Of a stretch of DNA of 64,000 nt, positions 33,629 through 45,600 are shown piece after piece. The stretch's first letter is position 1, and every line of letters starts with the position of its first letter. This stretch comes from Liquidambar formosana (taxonomy: Eukaryota > Streptophyta > Magnoliopsida > Saxifragales > Altingiaceae): contig CM077832.1 in assembly GCA_039720395.1 (NCBI GenBank), positions 31,927,316 through 31,991,315 of the forward strand. Reading direction: 5' to 3'. The translations under genes were made by a program, and so were the position numbers. Below the pieces are notes generated by a model. That model did no database searches and had not been told where the DNA came from. It saw only the letters and a program-made list of their open reading frames with translations.

Positions 33629-36440
33629 TGTCACACCCCATTTTTGCACCACCTTACTAGGGCTCATCATTTCATGCATGTTTTTGTTTTGTTTTTGAGT
33701 CTAGTCACTTGCATTAGTTTTCTAGAGTCACAAGGACAATGGATATGAATTTTGGTTCAAATTGGAGTTGATCTTGAAGGGATAATAAGAGCTTTTGTGA
33801 CTTGAGGGGCATAATCGTCTTTTAAGTCCCAAACTTTTCATTTGACCTTGGAATGATCTCCAAATTGTCAATTGGAGTTCATATGGATGCATAAGAGGTA
33901 TTTCTAGGTTCAATTTGGTAAGTCAATGGCTCGGGATTAAAATGGCTCGATGTAGTTCAAGTTGGTTAATTGACCCTTCTTTGGGTTAGCTCTAATTGAC
34001 TCACAATTACCAACCAAATCTTTTCAAATTGACTTTCATTAGTCATCATTTTACCCTCAAAAGTGTTTCATGAAGTTCAATTTTGATATGGCCTGATGAT
34101 GAGTTTAGTGTGGTTATTTACGGATTATCCTTGAAGAATTAGTGCGAATCACAGCATAAGATTTTTGGTTAAAATGAAAAGAAAATTATTTTATTAAATT
34201 AGCCATTTTTATCATGACACTAACACGTGTACGTATGTGATGAGTGTGTGTACGCACATACGATACATGTGCATGCGTGTTAGCGGTCAGTCTCCCAATT
34301 TTTATAAAAGACAATTTCCTTTTCCTATTCAGATTAGAAGTCTTTTATCATTATAAAATACCTTTTGATTATTCTCCAAGGAGAGCTAGTCCAGGAAGGA
34401 AAGGGAAACTCCAGATTTCAGCTATAAATACTCTCTTAATGTCTTTAAACAAGGGGGAGGAGAAGAGGGTTTGGAGGGAGTGAAATTCGTCATAATTCAG
34501 CGGTAGATTTTCTGAAAACCAGCAGTCGTATTTTAATCATAACTTTTTCATCCGAAGTCAGAATTTGATGAAATTGGTCTTGTTAGAAAGATAATTCAAT
34601 TCTCTACAACTTTGTATTTCACAAGCTTTGTCCAAATCCAACGTTTTCATACCCAAAAACGCGATTGAAGTTGCTGTTGCTGCAAAGTGACGAAAATCAC
34701 TTTTCTTTTCTCTTGTTCTCTTTTTGTTTTCTATTTCTTTTCAAAGTTGAGTGAGTTTTGATCTCTTTGCTGTGATACCACTTTGACAAAGAGGAGGATT
34801 TGTGTTGGTTTGATTCACTCTAAAGACCTGAGGAGCCACGAACAATTACAAACACAAGGGGAGCCACTTTATGCATTAATACTTGAGTGTTTGAGAGAGA
34901 ATAAGGTATTCTCCTTCTCTATTCAAGCTTAAACTAGGTTTTCATATGGGTTAGGCTTATTGCATGTTAAAGGTAGCCTTTTTTATCATGTATTAACACT
35001 CTAGCTAGTTAATATACATGGAATATCTATTTTTTATCTACTGTTTAGCATGCTTTAGGGCTGTCCTTTAGGTTTCAATGCATAGTTATGATTCTTGTGC
35101 TCCTATTTGTCCTTGTGCTAGGATTAGTGTCATTGCATGTTAGAGTTAGGATTTTCATCATGTTATATTGCTTTAGTTAGTTAATATGCATGATATAATT
35201 TCTGTTTAGTTTGGTTTTAGCATGATTAAAGTATGTCTTGTGAGTTTTTAAGCATATTTGTGAGTTTAGGGTTTTAGAGTCATTGTTTCGTGTTTGTTTT
35301 CATATAGCATGATAAAGTAGACTTTTTTATTGGTTTTTCTTCGTGTTTGCTGTATATGTTTTTCATATGGAGTAAATATGATGTTTTTGCATGCATGTTA
35401 GTATGTTTTAGGGTTTTTTATGCATGATATGGTTCTAGGAATATGTTAGGACTTATTATTGTTCGCTGTTTTGCTGTTAGCATGCTTAGTGGATGATTTT
35501 TAGGCCATGATACTATTCTGTCCAGATTTGCATATCATTGTTTTTGCATGGTTTTGAGCACTTGTAAGGGTGCAAATAGGTGTGGTATTTGTCCTATGGC
35601 AAATAGGGCTGCTCATGTCTGAAATGGCTAATGTTTGGAGCTAATTGCGCTCAGGTAAGTGGGTGTGAAGGTGCCCCAATTCACCTTTCTTCTTAACTCA
35701 TTCTCTTCTCCCTATCTAGGGTTAATTTTTAATACAAGTCTATGGTTTAATCAAAGGTTTCCTTCATAAATAAAATTCTGGTTTTTATTAAAGTTTCCAT
35801 TTTATGGAGTTCTTTCTAAAATCAAACTTTCTATCAAATTCAACTCTCTTGATCAAATAAGGAAACCTAGGGTTTTAACCATAGGTTTATATTAGGTCTT
35901 AACCCTAATTCTAATCGAACTACGTGGACTTTGATCCATGTATTTCGTTGCATGGTACGTAGGCGCTCTTCGTGAGGCTCAAGTCCGTTCTAGGATCCAA
36001 GCATCCTAGGTTCATTTTTGTTTTCTTTTCTTCTTTTTCTTTTTCTGTTTTTATGTGCTTATTATGCATGGATGGATGAATGAAATATATGATATGCATG
36101 CAATTCTTGTGATGATATACTTGCTGATTTTTGTATGGGAAAGATCTTAATTTAGCCCAAATGAACTGAGAGACCGAAAGGGTGACATGGGTGCCTATAG
36201 GCTTTGCCTAGAACCTTCCCATGTCATAACTTAGCCTCCGAATCCCCGATTTCTTTGGTTTTCAAAAGATTGGTTTTTGCCTTTCCTTTTTTATGGAGTC
36301 ATTCAAATTGTTTTCCTAAAACAAACTATTTTTAGGGTTTTCCTTGTTTCCTTTAAAAAATAAGGTGGCGACTCCTTTCCTTTTTCTTTTCAAAACCATT
36401 TTCTTTCAATCCCTTGTGGGCCCAATTTCCGGGGTTCACA
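33629..36440 (+). mobile_element. Gypsy-like solo LTR A (2812 bp)
   Basis: Starts TGTCACACCCC and ends GGGGTTCACA, with a 5-bp duplication TATAT on both sides and no internal genes. The end region shares GAGGTGGCGACTCC-like sequence with LTRs B and C (here AAGGTGGCGACTCC). The TATA box TATAAAA is at 34303. It is inserted in the hAT transposon, so it is younger than it. Lineage gypsy by length and termini only. Confidence 0.85.
34225..34283. promoter_or_regulatory. Palindrome-rich ACGTGTACG/GTGTACGCAC cluster upstream of LTR A TATA box
   Basis: Overlapping near-palindromes (CACGTGTACG, GTACGCACATAC, TACATGTGCATG) fill about 60 bp ending about 20 bp before TATAAAA (34303). The same cluster is kept in the minus-strand LTR at about 61435-61500. 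Function inferred. Confidence 0.4.
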
Positions 36441-36445
36441 TATAT

Positions 36446-37492
36446 GAATTCTAAATTCCCATTTACATTTTCAAATCACAAAAAATAGATATAAATAAAT
36501 AAAGAGGAGGGTAGCACATTGTACCTTGAATCGTGAAAAATGGAAAACTAAATAGCCTTTTATAGCTTATAGAACTTATTGACTTTATTGCATGTTTTTT
36601 AACTGGCCTCTCCAATTTCTTGATGAATCTGATTTATGCAATGGACATAATTAGGCCATGATAGAAGAAAACAATAAAAGATGGAAGATAAAAATTAAAT
36701 ACAAAAAATTAAACAATAACTATTTTATTAATATGGCCACTTTCAAAGAGCCAAAATGATTATTCTTTAAACTCTAATAAAATACAAAATCATAAAGCAA
36801 AAAAAAAAACAAATAAAATTTAAAATAAAACAAAATTTAAAATTAAAACAAAAAAAAAACTTGAAAAAAAATTAAAAAATAAAAAGTAAATAAAAAAAAA
36901 TTGTACCTATTGAGGAGACTCGGTCAGTCGGTGAGAAACTGAGAACGTGAGATCCTGTATGGGCGTATGGCTGTATTCCTACTAGTCTACTAGAGTCTAG
37001 AGGAGGCGCTATACTCTTAAGTCTCAAACTCCTGGTTGCTGAAAAGTTCAAAAAAGTAAGAAAACCTAAAAGCTTTTTTTATTTTTGGTTTAGAGAAAAT
37101 AAAAAGGCAAATAGAAGGGAAAGGTGCACAACTATACAAGACAAATAGTAGGTCAAAACTCAAAAGTACGAAAGGGCTTTTATCTTTTGGGTAATGAATT
37201 TATTTTGGGCTTTGTCTTTGTGTATAAACTCAAAAGGTTTTTGTTTTTTGGACTTTGTCTTTTGGATATATAATTGGTGTTGGACTTTTGGTTATAAAGT
37301 GGGAGTTGGGCCTATTATACATTGTGTTAAAGCAAAAAATTTAAACTTTTTAAAGCAGGGGCCATGATTGGTGTTCAAAGCTCATGTATGTTGTATACTT
37401 ATATATATATACATATTATATAATAGTAGAGGAATTTTTTTAAGCTAGGGGTGGCCATGGCCCCCCTAGACTTAAACTTGGGTCCATCACTG
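36446..37492 (-). other. 5' noncoding part of hAT transposon
   Basis: A-rich sequence (36640-36900 nearly all A/T) between the solo LTR and the right terminal repeat. No ORF; this would be the promoter and leader side of the transposase. Confidence 0.5.
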
Positions 37493-37500
37493 CATGTACG

Positions 37501-38426
37501 TTCTCTTCTTTTTCCTATCTAATTATTTTAACTTTGTTATTTATCCATCTATTGCTTCATTTACATTTCTTGTGCTTTGTGTTTGTAGGATAAACTTTAT
37601 AGGATAAACTTTAGAGCATTGCAAAATATGGTGTCTAGGGATAAACATGGGCGTTTAAGGGTTCAAAAAATTTTATTTCTCCATTTTTCTGTTTTTTGGC
37701 TCTAATAGTCTTTTATCTTAGAGAAAGAGAAGGAACCTGTTGGAAGGTAGTGTGGTTTATTGCTTGTTTATCTTAGTGACTCTTTGAGCCATTAGAACAA
37801 GAGGCAAATGATGTGTCTTTTTGTTTATTAGATTTATGCTTATTTGTCTACTTGTTATTGTGATTTTGGGCTTGCAAAATGGGGCAGTTTCCTTGGCATT
37901 TCCTTTATTTTTTATTTTATGATGAATATTCTTTTAGTTGGCACTTGGCAAGTGTTGATACTTGATAGTTGACAGAATTAGTGGGTTAAAGGCGTTGGTG
38001 GAGTTCGGGTTTGGGTTAGGTTAAATAAAGGGACTAGAGCTTTTGGGAATAACATGGGCTGCTCAATAAAAGCATTTTAAGCTGCCCAATAAATTACCAA
38101 AATGTAACCAAACTGCATTTGAAAAGAAAAATTTCTTATTGTTGACATTTTCCAGCTGTTTTAGAGGCCCTTATTAGTGAGCTTTGTCGGCTGTAGGAAT
38201 AATCAATTGCCAGCTATTGTATTTGCTGGGAATAACCTCTATTCCTAGCCATAATTATACCAACCGGGAAAGCTTTTATCGACTGAGGGTTGGACGGCTG
38301 ATCATGTAACTGCCGGCAAAACCTTTGGCGGCTAAATATCAAGCCTTTGTTGGCTGTTTCAACAGCTAGCAAAGCCAAAGTTTTTTTGGGAATATGTCCG
38401 CCATGCATTTTTCGTAATTGAACATA
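37501..38426. other. No gene; GCCGGC/GCTGGC-rich stretch at 38150-38350
   Basis: No coding sequence recognised. 38150-38350 contains repeated GCCAGC, GCCGGC, GGCTG words, reminiscent of CACTA subterminal repeats at 27300-27440, and then meets the truncated LTR at about 38427. Confidence 0.3.
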
Positions 38427-39173
38427 AGGTGATTAATTGGTGTTTTCTCGATGTTTCGGGATAATTTGCATATGGTAAGTGGTTCATAGTAAGTTTTGTT
38501 ATGAATTGTTCTCTTCTCCCCCTTGGGTTATTGTCTTTACTTTGGATTAGAAGTCTTAAGTTTCCAACTCTCTCAAAATTCTGTTTTATTTAGAGTTCTA
38601 TTCGCTTTTGAATTAAAATCTCTTTAGAAGTCTATTTGAGTTAGAATTCTATTTTTTCTCAAATACCTACTTTTTCTCAAACTATTTTTTGGAAGCTCCT
38701 AAGTTTTTAAAACCTTTCTTAAGTTGGAAACTTAAGGTTTATAGTTCATTGTAAAGGGAGTAACCCCTTCTCAATCGAACTACGTGGACTTTGATCCTTA
38801 CATCTTTGCATGTAAGGTACATAGGCGCTCATTTGATGTTCAAGTCTGCCCTAGGATACTAAGTATCCTAAGTTGTCTTTTTCTTTTTCTTTCTTTTTCT
38901 TTTTTTTTTTTATCCATTTGTCCATCACATATATTGCTAGAGGAGTAGGATGGACCCATGTTTACTCATTTATCCATCACATATTTGCTAGAGGAGTAGG
39001 ATGGATTTGTTATCTTGTTCTCTATCTCTTTACATGCTTTCCATATCTCTCCTATTTGTTCATGGATATTTATATGCTTTGTGGATGTTTATTGCTTTAT
39101 GAATGTCTATGAATGAATGGATAGTTTGTGGATAATTCTTTACATATGCATGGTGACTAATTAGGAAGTGATT
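38427..39173 (+). repeat. Truncated LTR of the C family (plus strand)
   Basis: Closely similar to 53460-54238 of solo LTR C, including GTGTTTTCTCGATGTT, CTTTACTTTGGATTAGAAGT and the GTGACTAATTAGGAAGTGATT end. Both LTR ends are missing. Confidence 0.65.
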
Positions 39174-39598
39174 ACTTGCATCTGCAGAGAGAATATTTTG
39201 CAAAAATCCGTATATTTTAGTTATTTTTCTCGTACATTTTAGATGTCTAATAAAACCAGAGATGGTGTTTTCAGTATTTAGTTTCAAATGATATCAGATG
39301 TCTACAATTCTTGACATACCATTTTTTATAAGTGTGTAAATGATGCATGTACCCCTTAGTCCTTTTAAAACCTATAAAAAATGTCCTTATGGTCTCATTT
39401 TAACATCTTTTTCATTTGAGAAGAATGGGAGATAGTTGGAGAGAGAGAAAGGACATAGAGGAGAGAGAATGTGTGATCTTAGGCTTGAATGTTACCATCT
39501 AGCTCTTACATGTGCATCTAGAGCCTTAATCTTGCTCACTTGGAGGCACATGCAGCATTTGGGTGTTCTCCTTGTTTACCATCTTATCTTACATTTTT
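39174..39598 (+). repeat. Left part of a decayed gypsy-like LTR
   Basis: AT-rich sequence with a GA-rich leader-like stretch (39425-39470), interrupted at 39604 by the young copia element. The continuation at 49265-50610 resembles the second half of the solo LTR at 5146-7734. The left boundary is unclear. Confidence 0.4.
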
Positions 39599-39603
39599 AG
39601 AGT
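39599..39603. repeat. Target site duplication AGAGT, left
   Basis: AGAGT at 39599-39603 equals 49260-49264 and flanks both LTR termini exactly. Confidence 0.9.
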
Positions 39604-40080
39604 TGTTGGCCCCAAGGTTATATAACCAAGGGCATATCCGAGATTTTGATGATAACAAAGGATCGATGTAAGTACTAATGGTTTATTTGTCAAGATTATA
39701 ATCAAAGCTAGGTACTCGAGCATATGGATCCAAAAGAAGCATAAAGATATATGCATATCATGGAACTCAAAGCACACATGCTTATGATATCAAAGATAAT
39801 CAAGCACAAAAGCATACGAGCATAGAAAGCATGCAAAAGACCTACGATCACTCAAGACCAAGCTAGCATCGTCAATGAAGATACTTAAATAGCTATGAGT
39901 GAGGTTATTAGGTTTTTGATGTACTTGATTGCTCAAAATGATCGCTCCCTTGACCTAGATGGACCTTAGGATCCTTGGGTAAACTTAATTCATCACTTGA
40001 ACAAGGCATAAGTTGATACAAATGAACTTGATCGATTTAAACTTGTGATATAATCATTATAAGTTCATTTCTGCCCAAAT

Positions 40081-40232
40081 CAGTCGACTCATTCTTGAAT
40101 CAGTCGACTCATTTAAGCAGAAGAGGTCCTCTGCTCTTGTCTTTTGATTCTGCTCAAATCAGTCTACTGAATTCCCAATTCAGTCGACTGATTTAGCAAA
40201 TCAGTGGACTGAATTGAGTATTCAGTCGACTG
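40081..40232. promoter_or_regulatory. Six CAGTCGACTG-type palindromes in U3 (5' LTR)
   Basis: Copies at 40081, 40101, 40160 (CAGTCTACTG), 40181, 40202 (CAGTGGACTG) and 40223. The core is the palindrome TCAGTCGACTGA. They end 120 bp before the TATA box (40352-40358). Spacing of about 20 bp between several copies suggests repeated protein sites on one face of the helix. Function inferred. Confidence 0.6.
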
Positions 40233-40351
40233 ATTGTGCGATCTCAGAACTCCAACGGCTAGTTTTTGAAAGGTTGTTGAGGCATTAAATGCCACCAAAC
40301 GGCTCTTTCCCGGCATTTATTGCACCAAACGGTCATATTATGCCTAATGCC

Positions 40352-40358
40352 TATATAA
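40352..40358 (+). promoter_or_regulatory. TATA box of copia 5' LTR
   Basis: TATATAA followed by AACAATG; transcription of the genomic RNA would start about 30 bp downstream, near 40385. Confidence 0.6.
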
Positions 40359-40887
40359 ACAATGATTCAAATGCATTTATGTGTATCAATACAAGAGAAT
40401 TCATTGTTTTCATTCTTCTAGCCCTAAATTCATTAAGAGCATTCATTGAGCAATCAATTAGAAGAGAGCTGAGCTTTAATTTTTGTGTTATTCACTCTTA
40501 AAGAGAGTTTCTTTGTAGACACATCTTATCTCTACAAACTTGTAATCAAGGGTTGGTGATAACCCCATTCTTTGCACTTGAAGAAGTGTGGCTGAACAAG
40601 TGTTGGTTGAAAGCACTTGATTTGTAAAGGTTTGCTGCTCCACCTTGAAGGAGAGTGATAGTGGATTGGTGAATCCTCAAGCGAGCTCTTGAGGCGAGGA
40701 CGTAAGCGGGAAGGCTGAACCTCGTTAAATCTTGTGTTTGCATTCTCTTTCTCTTATTCTCTTTACTGTTTATTATTGAGAATATCTCTATTTGCCATAA
40801 TCTGATTTTAGCTTGCTATCATATTTTTTAATTGGCCAATAACCCTATTCACCCCCCCCTCTAGGGTTGTTTACTTGGGACAACAAT

Positions 40888-40900
40888 TGGTATCAGAGCC
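40888..40900 (+). other. Primer binding site for initiator tRNA-Met
   Basis: TGGTATCAGAGCC two bases after the LTR end (AT spacer), complementary to the 3' end of plant initiator tRNA-Met, the standard primer of Ty1/copia elements. Confidence 0.9.
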
Positions 40901-40941
40901 CAACCTCTAGCATTTGACATATTTGTCTTGCGAGGAACGAT

Positions 40942-42660
40942 ATGGCCAACTATAGTGGTAACGGATTCACCGAAGGACAATCGTCCAATAGACCACCACT
41001 TTTCAATGGAGATGCATCTCTATATAATTTCTGGAAAATCAGAATGCAAATTTTTATTCAATCCACTAGCTATGAGCTATGGAATATCACTTCTAAGGGT
41101 CCTTTGATCCCTACTAAGGTGGTAGATGGAGTTACACTTCCTAAAGTACCACAAGAATACACCACAGCTGATCATAAGTCTCTTGAACTTAACTCTAAAG
41201 CCATTGGCTTACTATATTGTGCTTTAACTAATGATGAATTTAGCAAAATCTCTAGGTGCACTAGTGCCAAAGAGATATGGGATACATTAGAAGTCACCTA
41301 TGAAGGGACATCTCAAGTAAAAGAAGCAAAAATCAATATGCTTGTTTGTGAATATGAAATGTTTAAAATGAAAAAGGATGAATCTATTAGAGACATGTTT
41401 GCTAGATTCAATGCTATCATTAATCCTTTAAGTTCTCTTGGAAAGATCTACACTAACTCCGAATTGGTGAGAAAAATTCTTAGGAGCTTGCCTAAGCAAT
41501 GGGATGTCCTCACCACTACTCTACTTCAATCAAAGGAGCTATCATCAATGACCTTGAGTGATCTTGACGGCAACCTAGTCACACAAGAACTCGCATTCAA
41601 AGCTCGTGAAATTGATGAAGGGAAGACATCCAAGAGCATGGCTCTCAAAGCCTCACAAGACGAAGAAGAACCACCAAGTGAAGAGTGTGAGAATGAAGAA
41701 GATGAAGACATGGCTTTCATATCTCACAAGCTCAAAAAGTTCTTCTCTAGAAGAAATCAAGGAAGGAGATTCAACAAGGGTGACTCCTCCAAAAGAATTC
41801 CAAATAGAGGAGAAAACTCAAATAGAGAACCACAAGTGTGTTTTGAATGCAAGAAGCCCGGACATATCAAGATAAATTGTCCTCAACTTAACAACAACTA
41901 CAACAAGACGAGTCACAATAACAACAACTTCAAGGACAATAGAAAATTCAAGAAGAAGGCTTTCACCGTCACATGGGATGATGAAGCAAATAGTGATGAA
42001 GAAGATGAGGAGATTTCTTGTGATCAAGAAGTGGCAAACTTTTGTCTCATGGCAAAAGAGGATGAGGTAATCGAACTCAATTCTATAGAAGAACCTCCCA
42101 CTTATGAAGAATTACAAGATGCACTTGAAGACACTTTTCTTGAATTAAAAAGGTTTTCTCACAAAAACAATGATTTGAAAAAGAACATCTCATCTCTTCA
42201 AGAGGAACTAAATGCTTTGAAACATGAAAATTTAGAATTGAAAAGCAAGATAGACTCAACCCCTACCATTTCTCAATCTAGTCTTGAAAGTGAAAATACT
42301 TCATTGAAAGAAAAGATTGAAGACTTGACTAATACCTTGGCCAAGTTTACCAATGGAAGGGATAACTTGGATAAGATATTAACTAGTCAAAGATGGTGTT
42401 TTGATAAGGCCGGAATTGGTTATCAAGAAAATGTCAAACAAAAATCTTATATTAACTTCTTTCCTAAGCCTAAAGTCTCTAGTACACCTAAAATCTCATG
42501 CACTTATTGTAAGAAGGAGGGACATAACATCTACACTTGCAAAATGAGAAAAAGACCTAAAAGTTTCACCAAGAGGGTGTGGGTAGTTAAGGGAACCTCA
42601 CCTCCTATGGCTAACCCCTATGGACCCAAGAAAGTATGGGTACCAAAGAGAGTTACTTGA
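40942..42660 (+). CDS. gag: Copia Gag (572 aa)
   Basis: Capsid-forming protein. The N-terminal part has NRPPLFNGDASLYNFWKIRM, then SAKEIWDTLEVTYEGTSQVK and SLGKIYTNSELVRKILRSLP (UBN2-type gag, roughly residues 15-220). A CCHC zinc knuckle CFECKKPGHIKINC lies near residue 300. An acidic region and a long coiled-coil (residues about 390-490) follow. A second knuckle, CTYCKKEGHNIYTC, lies near residue 515, and the end is basic (GPKKVWVPKRVT). Two knuckles around a coiled coil fit SIRE-like Gag. The start ATG is 54 bp after the PBS start. It ends with TGA at 42658-42660, out of frame with pol. Confidence 0.95.
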   Translation: MANYSGNGFTEGQSSNRPPLFNGDASLYNFWKIRMQIFIQSTSYELWNITSKGPLIPTKVVDGVTLPKVPQEYTTADHKSLELNSKAIGLLYCALTNDEFSKISRCTSAKEIWDTLEVTYEGTSQVKEAKINMLVCEYEMFKMKKDESIRDMFARFNAIINPLSSLGKIYTNSELVRKILRSLPKQWDVLTTTLLQSKELSSMTLSDLDGNLVTQELAFKAREIDEGKTSKSMALKASQDEEEPPSEECENEEDEDMAFISHKLKKFFSRRNQGRRFNKGDSSKRIPNRGENSNREPQVCFECKKPGHIKINCPQLNNNYNKTSHNNNNFKDNRKFKKKAFTVTWDDEANSDEEDEEISCDQEVANFCLMAKEDEVIELNSIEEPPTYEELQDALEDTFLELKRFSHKNNDLKKNISSLQEELNALKHENLELKSKIDSTPTISQSSLESENTSLKEKIEDLTNTLAKFTNGRDNLDKILTSQRWCFDKAGIGYQENVKQKSYINFFPKPKVSSTPKISCTYCKKEGHNIYTCKMRKRPKSFTKRVWVVKGTSPPMANPYGPKKVWVPKRVT

Positions 42661-42693
42661 ACTTGTGTAGGTATGCTTGAAGTCATCAAGCAA
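42661..42693 (+). other. gag/pol junction: stop codon plus +1 frame change
   Basis: After the gag TGA, the gag frame stays open for 11 codons to a TGA at 42694. The pol frame has a TAG at 42668-42670 and is open afterwards, so the two frames overlap only at 42671-42693. Making Gag-Pol would need stop readthrough plus a +1 shift, or splicing. The gag-only element has a comparable layout (gag stop, then TTGTAGGTATGC on its strand, about 8170-8185). Confidence 0.6.
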
Positions 42694-45600
42694 TGAAAAA
42701 TGGTTTCTTGATAGTGGGTGCTCAAGGCATATGACGGGTGATAGATCAAAGTTCGTCTCTTTGAAGCCCAAGGACGGCGGCTACGTGACATTTGGAGACA
42801 ATGCCAAGGGTAAGATAATTGGCATTGGTAAGGTTGGTAAGAATTCCTCACTTTGTGTTGAAAATGTTTTATTAGTTGATGGTTTAAAGCATAATCTCCT
42901 TAGCATTAGTCAATTATGTGATAAAGGATATAGAGTTACCTTTAAATCCAATAAATGCATAATTGGAGATGAAGATAAGACCCTATTTGTTGCATATAGG
43001 ATTGGTAACATCTATGCTATAGAGTTTGAAGAAATCGCATTACAAAATGTACATTGCTTCTCCGCTTTAAACGAAAATCATTGGTTATGGCATAGAAGAC
43101 TTGGACATGCTAGCATGGATTTAATTTCAAAACTTTCTAGGCATGAACTTGTAAGAGGTTTACCAAAAGCAAAGTTTTCAAAAGATGGAGTTTGTAGTGC
43201 ATGCCAATTTGGAAAACAAACCAAGTCCTCTTTTAAATCAAAGCCTCATATTTCAACTACTAGACCCTTACAACTCATTCATATGGATCTATTTGGACCT
43301 ATTGCAATTGCAAGTCTTGGAGGGAAGCATTATGCATTTGTAATTGTTGATGACTACTCTAGATATACATGGGTGTTCTTCCTTGCACATAAAGATGAGA
43401 CTCATGCTACATTTGTGACATATTGTAGAAGAGTCCAAAATGAGAAAAGCTATACCATTACACATGTTAGGAGTGATAGAGGAAGCGAATTTGTCAATAA
43501 GGATATTGTACAATTTTGTAATGAGAATGGCTTTGGTCACAATTTCTCCGCTCCTAGAACTCCTCAACAAAATGGTGTGGTTGAAAGAAAGAATAGATTA
43601 CTTGAGGAAATGTCTAGAACCATGCTAAATGAACACTCTTTACCTCAATATTTTTGGGCCGAGGCCGTTAATACCGCATGCTATGTAATGAATAGAGTTT
43701 TATTAAGATCTAAACTCGGTAAAACTCCTTATGAACTATGGAATGATAAGAAACCTAACATAGGTTACTTTAAAGTGTTTGGTTGTAAATGCTTTATATT
43801 GAATGATAGAGATAAACTTTCCAAATTTGATTCTAAATCCGATGAAGGTGTGTTTCTTGGCTATTCCATGAAGAGTAAAGCATATAGGGTGTTTAACAAG
43901 AGAACTTTAACTGTTCAAGAATCAATGCATGTTGTATTTGATGAAACTAACCCTCTTGCACCCAAGAAATATGTGGATGATGATGATGATGTAGGTACAA
44001 GCTTGCAAGAACAAGTTGAAACCTTGAGTCTAAATGATAAAGAAGATCCACTAGACAAAGGCAAAGAAAAGGAAGAAGATGAAGTTATTAAAGACAAGAA
44101 TCCGGAAGAAGAAGTTGAAGTTGAAAATGCTCCACTCCATCCGGATGTCACCAAGACTTGGAAATTTGTGAGGAATCATCCTAAAGATCAAATCTTAGGT
44201 GAACCCTCACGTGGGGTAAGAACTCGTTCTTCCATGAGAAATTTATGTGATCATCTTGCTTTCCTATCTCAAATTGAACCTAAGAACATTAATGAAGCTG
44301 AAAATGATGAATCATGGGTCCTTGCTATGCAAGAAGAACTCAATCAATTTGAAAGGAACAAGGTTTGGACCTTGGTACCTAGACCACATGACCATGGAGT
44401 AATTGGAACTAAATGGGTATTTAGAAACAAAAAGGATGAATCCGGAGTTGTTACTAGAAACAAGGCTCGACTTGTAGCCCAAGGTTATAATCAACAAGAA
44501 GGCATAGATTATGATGAAACCTATGCTCCGGTAGCTAGACTAGAAGCCATAAGGATGTTACTTGCCTATGCATGTCATAAAAATTTCAAATTGTTTCAAA
44601 TGGATGTCAAGAGTGCATTTTTAAATGGTTTCATAGAAGAGGAAGTTTATGTTGAACAACCTCCCGGTTTTGAAAGTCATGAATTTCCAAATCATGTTTT
44701 TAAACTAAGAAAAGCTTTATATGGTTTGAAACAAGCTCCTAGAGCTTGGTATGAAAGACTTAGTGGATTTTTACTCAAAAATGGTTTTAAGAGAGGAAAA
44801 CTTGACACCACACTTTTCATTAAAACCATTGATAATGATATGCTTTTAGTGCAAATCTACGTTGATGATATCATTTTTGGATCCACTAATGAGAATCTTT
44901 GCAAAGAATTTTCTAAGATTATGCAGGAAGAATTTGAGATGAGCATGATGGGAGAATTGACATTCTTTCTTGGACTTCAAATCAAACAAACAAAGGAAGG
45001 AACTTTCATCAATCAATCCAAATATGTCAAAGATCTACTCAAAAAGTACGGATTGGAAGATGGTAGAGATTTTTCTACTCCAATGAGCACTTCCATCAAG
45101 ATTGACAAGGATGAAAAGGGTAAAAATGTTGATCAAAAGAAATATAGAGGTATGATTGGAAGTTTACTTTATTTAACCGCAAGTAGACCCGATATCATGT
45201 TTAGTGTTTGCTTATGTGCTAGATTTCAATCATGTCCTAAAGAATCTCACTTGCTTGCTGTTAAGCGTATCTTTAAATACTTAAGTGGCTCAATGAACCT
45301 TGGATTATGGTTTTCTAAGTATACCTCTTTTGATATGCTTAGTTATTCCGATGCGGATTTTGCCGGTGGCAAAGATGACCGCAAAAGCACTAGTGGGACT
45401 TGCCATTTCCTAGGACATTCACTAGTTTCTTGGTTTAGTAAGAAACAAACATCGGTTGCACTCTCAACCACCGAGGCCGAATACATTGCAGCCGGTAGTT
45501 GTTGTGCACAAGTGTTGTACATGAAACAACAACTTGAGGACTATGGACTTCACTTTGACCACATTCCCATTAAATGTGATAATACTAGTGCTATCAACTT

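Larger units (their letters stand above)
30775..37492 (-). mobile_element. hAT transposon with degenerate transposase
   Basis: Terminal inverted repeats are TAGGGACGGACCCAGG on the left and, inverted, CAGTGATGGACCCAAG on the right, with an 8-bp duplication differing at one base. A transposase related to the TTF-type zinc finger/DUF4371 hAT group is on the minus strand (30982-33373). A 2812-bp solo LTR (33629-36440) is inserted upstream of the transposase. Without it the element is about 3.9 kb. A second copy of the family starts at 63114. Confidence 0.8.
39604..40885 (+). repeat. 5' LTR of copia element (1282 bp)
   Basis: TGTTGGCCCC...GGACAACA. Contains six CAGTCGACTG-like palindromes (40081-40232), a TATA box TATATAA at 40352, and a U5 ending just before the PBS. 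Differs from the 3' LTR by about five substitutions. Confidence 0.95.

Noticed and set aside
41526..44497. Several antisense open frames within gag and pol
   Set aside because: They mirror the codon bias of gag and pol and show no independent motifs.
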